Origin: Bombyx mori
Taxonomy: Eukaryota > Arthropoda > Insecta > Lepidoptera > Bombycidae
Direction of reading: 5' to 3'
NCBI RefSeq assembly: GCF_030269925.1
Contig: NC_085133.1
Location: forward strand, 6,902,001 to 6,966,000
DNA: 64,000 nt
Every line of letters starts with the position of its first letter. Within the stretch, counting starts at the first letter, position 1. Shown here in pieces: positions 42,101 to 54,100 of the stretch. The notes under the pieces were generated by a model that saw only the letters and a program-made list of their open reading frames with translations, made no database searches and was not told the DNA's origin. Made by a program: the position numbers and the translations under genes.

Positions 42101-45100
42101 ATGAGATGATATGGGATGAATATAATCCCAATAAAATGGTGGTCATTTATATACTGAAACTTTTTCAGTGGACTTTTTGTTGGATCCCGAGAAGTTACGT
42201 CCAGCGGCTTTGTTTTATTTTCCCACATATGTGCAATTTCACAGATACAAAAGTCGCAGATAAAAAAGTTGCGTACCACTGTGCTTTGGTTAATTTTAGT
42301 GTGACCGATTCAGTGTTGAAATTAAAATCCTATCAGTATTGATAAATTGGTTATCATATTAACCCAAACAGAAAAGCTTCCAGAAAACCACAAAGAAAAG
42401 CAGAAAAGATTGTACTCTTCTACCCACTTACGTAAAGCTCTCCCTCTTTAAGAACGGTTAGCTGGTAGAGAACTCAATTGTTGAGTTAAGACCACCATTT
42501 TATAACTTTTCGCAATTATTGTATTGTATTAACTGTGTGTACAATAAAGAATAAGGAAGCTTCTGGAATAAGCGCATACAAAACTTACTCCTAGGTGTAC
42601 ATCTCGACGTCAGACGTGCAGATGCATGCGAACTACCACAGAAAGGACACTGCGATCCTCCAGGAAGGCTTCCAGAGGTTCAGAGCAACCGAGAGCTGCA
42701 CGGCCTCTCACTGCATCTTCGCCGGGCAGAGGACCACACATTTCCACTGCAGGAGACCTGGATGCACTTACACTTTCAAGAATAAAGCGGATATGGGTGA
42801 GCAAACACTTGGACGTTTTCAATTGAAAAGTTTATACATTGAACTGTTATTTGAATAGGATATTTGAGCCCGTTAGCGCAAAAGTGGCTTAACCCACAAT
42901 TTCTCATAATCAATAATAATAATCAAACATATTCAAAATCAAAATCATTTATTTCTACTTAGATGTCAGCATAACACACTTGTTGAATTTCAAAATATAA
43001 AAAACAATGTTAACTCTACCACCGGTTCCAAAAAAAGCCACAGTTCTGAGAAGAACCGGCGAAACAAACTCAGCGGGCTATTACGTATATTGCAATTTAT
43101 TTAAAATTTAATAAATTTTGATGCAAAACCGGCCTATCCATAATTTCATCTATAGATAACAGATGGCTTTGTAAACATTATTTTTGCGCGTATTTATTTT
43201 TTTACCTACTCAAATTCAAATTCATAAAAACTTAAACCTCATTCTTCCATAATAACTATGGTTAGCTTAGGCCCCTTCTGCGCTAACGGCCTCATTTAGA
43301 ATCACGGTATACTGCAGTCTGTCTATTGAATATCCTTCAACATTCAGTCTTTCATGGCTTCATTCCAAGATTTTCAAACACGATACGTAACTAATAAGGC
43401 TACATTTAAATTTCAACGAAATGGTCTTGGGTATTCACCGCCTACTTTTTATTTATTGCATAAACGGATCCACCCGGTCGTCGTGGCCTAAAGGATAAGA
43501 CTTTCGGTGCATTCGTGTTGAGCGATGCACCGGTGTTCGAATCTCAGGCGGATACCAATTTTTCTAATGAAATACGTACTAAACGAATGTTCACGATTGA
43601 CTTCCACGGTGAAGGAATAACATCGTGTAATAGAAATCAAATCCGCAAAATTATAATTTGCGTAATTACTGGTGGTAGGACCTCTTGTGAGTCCACACGG
43701 GTAGGTACCACCACCCTGCCTATTTCTGCCGTGAAGCAGTAATGCGTTTCGGTTTGAAGGGTGGGGCAGCCGTTGTAACTATACTGAGACCTTAGAACTC
43801 ATATCTCAAGGTGGGTGGCGCATTTACGTTGTAGATGTCTATGGGCTCCAGTAACCACTTAACACCAGATGGGCTGTGAGCTCGTCCACGTACTTAAGCA
43901 ATAAAAAAAAGATGCCTTAAGCGCATTAAGAAAGAACAGAGAAATGACGATAAAACAGCGTCCTTGATATTCAACGCAGAGAAACACAAGACGTACCACA
44001 TCAAAGACGAAGCTCTGTCCAAAGACGGCTTCAAGAAGTACATGAAGAACGAGGCGTGTCCGTACCGGGACTGCCGGTTCAGCCGGACCTGCAACCACAT
44101 ACACTGCATCCGCCCGCACTGCAACTACGTCCTGCATTCCAGCAGCCAGATCTTTACACACAAGAGGAAACACGAGAGGAAGGAACAAGAAATGAGCTTC
44201 GGGTGAGTTTCTTACAATATGTCAGCGGCTAATAATTGCCTTGGCTGATTTTGGTCTTGAATTATTTGTGGAAGTCCAGAGAAGGTTTAAAATATGAAAA
44301 TGCTCGATAAAAATAACAATTTTGTTTTTCCATTGACTCCCGTCGCCGGACGGATTCCTTTTATTTGTTTTAAGTTTATTTTATACAAAAATTTAGGTGT
44401 TTTATTTATTGACTGAGGCACTACGAAGTCTGCCGGGTCAGCTAGTGCGGATATAAATAAGGATTGGATGTGATAATGGCCTTTCTCTTTTACCACGGCA
44501 ATACCCAACGCCGGAGCTCAGCTTATCCATACTATCTAGGACCTTTGCTTTCATCCACAGTCCATTTCCAAAAGTATTTTTTGCACTATACCATAGGCCT
44601 CTATAAAGACCCCCTTCAATGCTATCTACTCAATCCTACGATACGTTCTTCTTCAAATAAGGTTTGAAGATACTCTTTCTGGTAAGCAGCAGCTTGGCTG
44701 TGCCTCTGGTATTACCCTACACATATACACTCATCGAAATGTTGCCAGTTACAAAATTTTTTACCCAATACAATGTGAGCATCAGAAAATAAAGAATTTC
44801 TTAGGAACTTTTGTTTAGTAACTAGACGTCTTTTTGAATCAGTAAATCTCATTGATGGTAGGACGTCATGTGAGCCCACTCGGGTAAGTTCTACACACCC
44901 CGTCGATTTGTTCCGAGAAGCAATAATGACTTTTACAGGGCAATAAAAAAATGATAAGCTGACTTCAGCCAGCACACTCTTGTATCTAAGTGGGTAGGAT
45001 TCGCAATTTTCTGCACTGCACCAAGTTCATCTCCCTCAGACTGCCGACGTCGGTCATCCAATCGGCTTTGATGCAGCAAGGAGCTGACCTCAGCCTGTAC

Positions 45101-48100
45101 TCCCCCGGGAATCTACACATCGACGATGACATCTCCAATCAGATCATGGACTCGGATTACTCGCTTCCTTTCGTAAGTCTCACGGTACATTACTGCACAT
45201 TTGAAGATCCACAACAAATGCTGAATACTGGTGGTAGGACCTCTTATGAGTCCGCATGGCGAGGTTCCCTGCCTATTTCTGCCGTGAAGCAGGAGTGCCT
45301 TTCGGTTTGAAGGGTGGGGCAGCTGTTGTGACTATACTGAGACCTTAGAACTCATATCTCGAGGTGGGTGGCGCATTTACGTTGTAGATGTCTATGGGCT
45401 CCAGTAACAACTTAACACCAGGTAGGCTGTGAGCTCGTCCAACCAACTATGCAATAAAAAATAAATAAATCTATAATATGATTTTTAATTACCGCTATAT
45501 GCTAATGAATTTTCAACAGAACCCCGCAATAGTCGAGGAGGTATCCAGGAAGTTCATTGAGACGTTCACCGGGGGCAAGGATGCTGACGATAAGTGCACC
45601 AAGTGTAGCGCCTTCAACAAGCACTACCATTGCGCGGCGGACGGATGCAAGATGGCGCACAGGTCAGACTACCTTCATTTTTGTTTTTTTTTAGATATTC
45701 CGTGGATATGCCCTGAAGCAGCGCTCAGAAAATCAGAAAATATTTTTGGTTAATAGAATTCTTTGTAATATAAAATCAATATTTGGTTTAATTTATATTT
45801 AATCTTGTAACATTCCATTCCCATGACACAATTTAAAAGTGAAGTTATCTTTTATTATTTTTTAGAGGAATTCCCGTTTTTTTTTAAATATGTATTTTTT
45901 TCTGCGGTCCTCCAGCTTTTTCAGTAAATTTAATTAGCCTGCAAAGGTGTGTTTGGACAGCCCTGACCTAAAAGATAAGATACTCGTATTGAGCAAAGCG
46001 ATTATGCCAAATATGTACTTATTAGTTCACGAATCACGTTTGATGGATAATATTGTTTGCGAAATAATCGGTAACTGCTTAACACAAGATGGGCTGTGAG
46101 CTCGTTTACCCACAAACATTCGTCGTTCTCAATATGCCGACTTAACGGTTTAAAGTTCATAAAAATAAATCGACACACAGTTTTTTTTTGCTTTTTTTTA
46201 CTATATGTTCAAATTATTTTACATCTCGTGAATAGATCGTTCAAAAACAATATTGAACTTCACACTTTTTTTTATATTTAAAATTTGCACTTTAATCTAT
46301 AAACATAACCGAGATTGTTTTGAAGACTATAAGGTCCAGTAACGAGAGCTTTAGGCCAAGTTTTATTTCTACTTAGTTTGTTTCTTTAAGAAAATTTATA
46401 TGAAGTGAAATGTGATGAAGTTGATTAATTTGAGGCCTTAATAAATTGGGATGTAAATAAAAAGAGATAAGATGAGATGAATTAAAGTATCAATAAAATG
46501 ATGATTACTTAGTTGAGACTTTTCAGTGGACATTTTGAAAGAAGCTGAGAAGCCACGTCCAATGGCTTGGTCTCATTTTCCTTCATTTATACACTTTCAA
46601 AGTTTAACTTTCTTTCTTCTTCTTTATATATAAAAATGAATTGCTGTTCGTTAGTCTCGCTAAAACTCGAGAACGGCTGGACCGATTTGGCTAATTTTTG
46701 TCTTGAATTATTTGTAGAAGTCCAGGGAAGGTTTAAAAGGTAAATAAAGATGAAAATGCACGGAATTAAATAAAAATAACAATTTTGTTTTTCCTTTGAC
46801 GTCCCCCCATTGAACGGATTCCTTTTGTTTGTTTTAAGTTTATTTTATACAAACGTTTAGGTCTTTTATTTATCGATTGAGGCACTACGAAGTCTGCCAC
46901 GTCAGATAGTAGTTAATAAAATAAAAACACAATTTCGCTCCTCGACTTTCCGCCAATAAGTCACAGCATGTTCGCTAAAGTCCGCTCGTCCCTTGATCAG
47001 TTGTCACACGACGATGGTGAAGCACGCAATGGAACACGAACAACAGAACCAGGTGACCGAGGCGTACTTCGTGATGTACTCGAGGAGCAGTCCGTGCGGG
47101 AACTCGGCCTGTCAGCACATCCGGGATATCACGCACTACCACTGCACTTGGGTGAGCTATTGAATTTGCCGACTACCCACCGCCTGCGTCCATTACGTGT
47201 GGCCTCGCGTGGGCGGAGACCCTTTGAAGGCTTAAACTGTATCCATACGGAATCTCGCCCAAGTCTGTTCAATGATTTGGACGCGAAACAATATACTATT
47301 TTTAACCAAAATCAATATAGTCAATCATACATTAAACATGTGAAACTTTTAAACCAGTAGTCTAGTTTATTATTCTACTAGTCTAGAATAACATAAATCG
47401 TTAAGTTTAAGACATTTGGTTAATGGCTATTGTCTTCTCTGCTTTTAACGGCATGTTTGTTCGTTCGTCATGTATGGATCGTGCATCGTTTGTCCGATTG
47501 AGTTGAAGCTTTTTACAGTTTCATAATCGCTCATTCTTGGAACATATCAACGATAAATCGTTTCAACTAATACCAGTACATACTAACATTTCACCAAATT
47601 ACCGGCCACTAAGTGGACTGCTGTCACAATTCACGCTGACTAGATTTTATGAGTATGTATATAAATAAATACAGATCTGCATAGATTACCAATTCCTTAT
47701 ATGAGATATCTTAAAGTAATTGATAGTAAGTTAATCCGACCGACAACGAAGCATGATCTAGTCAAATTTTAAATAGCTCCAATATGCTTCAACAGGAAAA
47801 TTGCGGTGCAGTAATCTTGTCGTCCGAAGAGCATCCATTCAGAAGACTAGAACACCACCGTCAGCATGCGATTCTCAGCCCAATGTCCCCTAACTTAGCG
47901 GCTAGATTCGCTCCCAACTTCACACCTCAACTAACTGCTCAACTACATCCGAACATGGCTGCCCAGCTCGGCCAAGTTCCAAGTTTGCCAAATCTCCCTC
48001 CGAACTTGGCTCAATTGGCCCAAATGGCGCCGAGCCTTGGACCGCAGCTGACACCAAACCTGCAGGCGCAACTTAACCTTGGGCCCAATCCCGGAGTGGT

Positions 48101-51100
48101 GCCTCAGCAAGTCAATCCCTCAAGTTCCCTGGACGAAATGTTTAGTAGGAAGCGAGGAAGGCCGCCGAAGAATAGAGTTGTCGAAGTCTGGACTGACAAT
48201 GTAAGGAACTAATAATTCATTAAAACACTATCAGACATAGTTGAGATACAAAATCGAACCTCACATTAAGAACAATCAATTTTATAACTTAAAAATCGAT
48301 TTCGATGTCATGTAAAATCTATGATTCCTTAATATTTTTAGATAACACCTCAAGCGATATTCACGTCATTCAAGCTCCCTAAAAGCAATCAGATGCCTTC
48401 GGTTATACCGTCGCCCATCATCGCCACGGTCGAAGAATTTCCGGTAAGTATGATCAAAGTCATTTTGATGAACACTCTGCTTATCCTCATTGAGTGGTAC
48501 GGACATTTGATATTGACTATCTCAATTAATAAGCTATAGTAATACCGACCCAATACCTAGTACCCATATTGCAATAGATGTGCTTTGTAAAACAGATTCA
48601 AAAGAGATTTAAAAATCGAGCCAAAGTTCATACAATAAGTTCGAATCCTGTATTTAAAAATACTGATTTTATTGTGAGGGAGAGAGGGAGGGAGCTAGAG
48701 AGATGGTAAGATACTTTCCCGAGCAAGAAATATCATACACTTAATAACTTTTTGGATTGAACTTTCAACTTCACAAACGAACCTTAGCGGTCATTACGAA
48801 TATCACTTAACGTGTAATCGATTTTAACCTCAAACCTTCGTTTCCATTTCTAGCGCATCAAATTCCACCATTTCGAGGTGTTCACGAATTTGGACGGCTG
48901 CAGCCAATATTACCCTAACTGTCAACTGAGAATGACCAGGATCCACTTGCATTGTTTCAACTGCAGCTTCTCTGGCGAAACCTACTCCATCATGGAGACG
49001 CACATGCGAGAATCTCACTCGATCTCCCCCCTAATTGACGGATTCGATCACTTTCCCTCGTTTGACCATTGCGGTGGGAAAAGCTGCTTCAAGAACCAGT
49101 TGCGGTCCCACTTCCATTGCGCCCAAGGGAACAATTGCCCGGCTATCATAACTCAGTACTCCGTGCTGGCAACGCATAAGCACGGACGCGGCACTCCTGT
49201 CATCAAGAGTGAATCCGAACAAGATAAATCTTTCGAAGAAGCCAGAGATTACTCTTTAAAAGAGAGAGCGTCAGTGGACAGTGTAGGTTCGACGAAAGAG
49301 GCCGATATATACGCAGCAACGAATTTCACAATCAAAAGCGAATTCGAAAGGGAACAAGATAACGTTTCTGGTGAGTGTTACTTCGTGAAAAATTTACAGC
49401 ACACAAATGCAATGTTTGGCATGTTTAATTGGATAACTAGTATATTTGAATTGTTAGTTTTGTCAAATCAATCGATTGATATGAAAATTTTCTAGTAATG
49501 GCTCAAGAATGACTTTATAGCCTTATGGTAGGACCTTTTCTGAGTCTGTGTAGGTACCACCACCCTGCCTATTTCTGCCGTGAAGCAGTAATGACGTTTC
49601 GGTTTGAAGGGTGGGGCAGCCGTTGTAACTATATACCTTAGAACTCATATCTCAAGGTGTGTGACAGCATTTACGTTGTAGATGCCTGTGGGCTCCGGTA
49701 ACTACTTAGCATCACATAGACTGTGAGCTCGTCCACCAAGCCAATATATTTAAAGATGAGTAAAGCTCACAGCGACATAACTAATCATAAAATAAATATT
49801 TATTCCAGTAGTAAAAGCGACGGGCACGTTTTACCCGTCGTCACATTTAAGAAGCAACGCTTCCTCTCCATCCCCGAGGAGCATCTACGATGCGTCTCCA
49901 TCGAAAGACCTCAAGCCTCGCGTAGACTTTGAGAAGAAGGCCTTCGAACCTCACAAGAGTACGGGACCGACTATACCACCCTCGTGCCACGACCAGACCT
50001 GTCCTTTGAACAAGTCTGCTGGAGGGATGAACCTCCACTATCACTGTCCTCATTGTAGTCAGGCGTATGTAGACCTGAAGCTACTGTTCAGTCATATGAT
50101 GAAGAAGCACAGTAACAACGAGTCAGCGCCCGCCGGATTGGCAGCCACTAAGGTAGGACGTCCAAAACCAAAGTAAATAGGTTCAAATTTATCGGACATA
50201 CAGTTAGCAAAGCAGTCAAATCTAAACTTCTACTAAAACTATTTTAAGATTTAATTTGTAATCAATAAATTTATTGTTACTAGTGGACCCCCGGTAGTCC
50301 AAATTCGACTATAATTAATTGAAATTATAAGTTTGTACACTACTATGGTTCTATTGTCAAAGACTTCTATAATAACAATAATTTCGCCAAGACTACACTA
50401 TAGACAAAAACAATATTTAATCTATTCTCAATTAGACCACAGCCTATAAGCAATAAGAAAAGTTTGACAATAAGCAAATAGTATGCATGCGTGTGTGTGT
50501 CAAATACATAGTAGTGTGTGTAATTTTTTTATTTATTGATTTAATTTATTTTTTTGCATCATTAAAAAAAATTATCATTCTGCACTTTTTCTTTATATTC
50601 TCTATAAGTGTGGGTAATTTCATACTCCTCCGTCCGCGTAATTTTCGTAGAAAGCGCTACAAAATTTTTGCTTCACGTATTAATTTATAGATATACCTTA
50701 CCAGTTTCTTACTGTAGTTTTATTAATGTTTTACTCAGGAGACGTTGGAGAGGGAGTATCCTGAAATATCGATTCTGCCCTCGACGGCTTCTTCATCAGC
50801 AAGCCAGGCCCCTTCACCCAGCCAGAGACAACCCAACCCTGCTGATCAGGTAGCTGCCGACCAATATTGTATTGCTGCTATTGCCAGGATTGCACCACCT
50901 CTCGACCCAACTAATACTCAAACGTTACCTTGAAAGGCATTTTTGTGGCAGTTCACGTGAAGTTGCACCTCACAGCAGAAATGGTGGTACCTACCCGTGC
51001 AGCCTCATAAGACATCCCACCACCAATAATGGCAATAATAATAAACCCATTTTGTTTCCAAACAGCGTGGGTATGGACATGTGATGAGTAGAGAGGAGAT

Positions 51101-54100
51101 GCATGTGACTAGAAGATGTATGGAAATAGTAGTGTAAGGTAAAGGGGGAAGAGGTCGACCGAAGAAGACATGGATGGAGTGTGTGAATGACGATATGAGA
51201 GAGAGAGGAGTGAGTGTTCAGATGACGGCTGATAGAAGAGAATGGAATAGAAAAATTCAGATATAAGCCTCGTCCAGCTTACTCAATTTTTCCATATTTT
51301 GGCTTTGCTTCTCCATTTTTTACTAGTGATAGGACCTCTTGTGACTCCGCGCGGGTAGGTACCACCACCCTGCCTATTTCTGCCGTGAGCGGTGATGCGT
51401 TTCAGTTTGAAGGGTGGGGCAGCCGTCGTAACTATACTTGAGACCTTAGAACTTATATCTCAAGGTGGGTGGTGCATTTATGTTGTAGATGTCTATGGGC
51501 TCCAGTAACCACTTAACACCAGGTGGGCTCTGAGCTCGTCCACCCATCAAAGCAATAAAAAAAAAAAAATGTTGCTATTATTTTGTCGATCCATCAGCTC
51601 CTAAGACAGCTTCTTCTTCTTTCGTCCACCACCAATAATTACGTAAATTTATAAAATGTTCCTCTCATTATGGAAGCCATTCGTGTAACGTATATTTTAT
51701 TTCAGGTCCAAGCTGTCCACAGTCTCCTCCTACAGCAGTACCTAGCCGGGGGCCGGAAGGGCAGTCTCCAGGACCAGCTGAAGATGCAGCAGCAGTACAC
51801 AGCCTCTCTGGCGGGCCTGCCGGGCCTGGCTCAAGTGGCCCTCTTCTCTCAGGGGTGAGTCTCCTCAACAAACCGTTTAACTAATAACTAGTTTTATTGC
51901 GTAAATATCCTAATTAAGCAGAGCAGAGCAGTCCCTGGGCTACGTAAGTTCCTTTACCTTGAAACACGAGGTCTTAATCTCAATTATTGTCTCAAGTATT
52001 GTATATCGGCTGCCTCAATACATTTTATTTAACTAAGCTCTTGACTCTTATTTTTCTTCTTGTCCTTATCCCACTCTGTGATAACGACAGAATGTCTTCT
52101 TATTCCATTAAGGCCGTCGTCATCTCTGGACTCCACTCCTCTTTTGTATGTCCTCTTATACACAGTCCATCCAAGTCTTGATCAAACACATATCTATTGC
52201 TTCTAAACCCTAGACTCTTCTTTTTCTTCTTGCCCTTATCCCACTCTGTAATTGGGACAGCATGTCCGCTTATTCCATTCAATACATCGTCATCTCTGCA
52301 CTCCACTCTTCTCTTGCATATCCTCTTACACACAGTCGATCCAAGTCTTTTTAGAACAACCCCCTAATCCCATTATCATCTACTTTCATACCTAAAGTCT
52401 TTGAGATCATTCATGAGTGCTAAGTCAAGATCACGATAATCTGATTGTAACATTTCTCGCTCGCAGCGGGCCTCCGTTTCCGCTTTACCCAACGATGCTG
52501 TACCCACCGGATCTGCTACTTGAGCAAAGTCTCATTCAGGGACACGGCCTGCACCCCGGGATGGACAAGGAAGCCGAAATGATCGCTAAATCGTGAGTGT
52601 TTAGTAGGTTTTCAAAAACAACGTGCAATTATTTTAAGCGGGCCATAACAAAAATTGGAAAGCGGTAGCTTGTGTTAAATTTATTTATGGCACCATGGAT
52701 ATGGCATGGCATCTTTAAGCATTAGGAGGATGTTTCAACTGTATTCTATAACGGTGTCTCCTCGTCCAAACCGGAATACATGCTTCGTGGCATAAATAGG
52801 TAGATCGGTGATACCTACCCGAGCTGACTCCCATTACACTACACCTTACTGAAACTTCTGAAAGAAAAAAAAAACAAGTTTTATATGTATTTGCAAAAGA
52901 CTTAAGAAAAAACCATCCGAATTATTACCATGAACTCATTAATATTCATTAATTTATTGGCATTCCAGTCGTCGGACGCACACGGCCCGCGGTCCACACA
53001 TGCGCGTACTGAAGGACGAGCCCATCCCCGAGGGCTACCTGCGATTCAGATTCAACGAGGACTGCGCTTATCAAAACTGCGGATACAGGTAAGCAACTAA
53101 ATCTACGAAGCATGCACAATTACAACTTAACTAGTGTTCGAAACATTAAATAAAGACGTAACAATACAAAAATCAATTGGATACGCTTACATCGATCCTT
53201 TGTAGGCATGTTTTGACATTGTCAATTATTATTAGCTATAATCGTGTTAATAAGGCCTGCCGTCTTGTATGGATCAGCTTGTTGGACAAAGAAAGTGGCG
53301 GATGAAAGGCGATTGCATGCAGCAGAGATGCGAATGTTGCGATGGATGTGTGGAGTAACGAGAATGGATAGAATACGGAATGAATATGTTAGAGGAAGTC
53401 TGAAAGTGGCACCTGTGACAGAGAAGCTGAGGAGTGCACGTTTGGGATGGTATGGACATGTGATGAGACGGAATGAAAATGAGGTTGTTAAGAGAGTGTT
53501 AACTATGAATGTGGAAGGATTTAGAGGAAGAGGTAGACCTAAGAAGAAATGGATGGATTGTGTGAAAGACGATATGGGTAGGAGGAGAGTGAGCGAAGAA
53601 ATGGTATATGATAGAAGAGTATGGAAGGAGAAAACATGTTGCGCCGACTCCAGGTGACTGGGAGAAGGATAATGATGATGATGAATCGTGTTCAAAGCTA
53701 AATGGTTTTTTTTTAAACAAGTATCTATTCACTTATGTTCATTCATTTATTCAGCGACATCTATAATTGATCATTTAAAACAGTAAAATGTTACAATTTA
53801 TGTTCGATACCAGCAAATACGTTGCAATGGAGATGAAATAATTCAATATAGTAGTATCAAAAAAAATGTAATACTAACAACATGAAAATACTTTGAAACA
53901 ACTCTAAAAACATAAAGGTCGAGAGATGGCGCTGATTTAAGAAACTACAAAAACTACCGTGAACTCATAAAATTTTGATATGTACTAAATAATTATTAAC
54001 AGGGAACATCAAACTCACTTCCACTGCACTCGCAAGGACTGCGGATATTCCTTCTGTGACAAGACCAGATTCGTGCAGCACACCGCCAGACATGAGAGGT

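Noticed and set aside
42610..42822. Minus-strand open frame opposite cas exon 10
   Set aside because: It is the antisense shadow of a GC-rich coding exon with no independent support; likewise 43859-44188, 48830-49018 and 49031-49222.
43909..43979. Open frame continuing upstream of exon 11 to the SINE tail
   Set aside because: An acceptor in the SINE tail would break phase with exon 10; the GCAG acceptor at 43979 restores the conserved M-E-K-H finger end.
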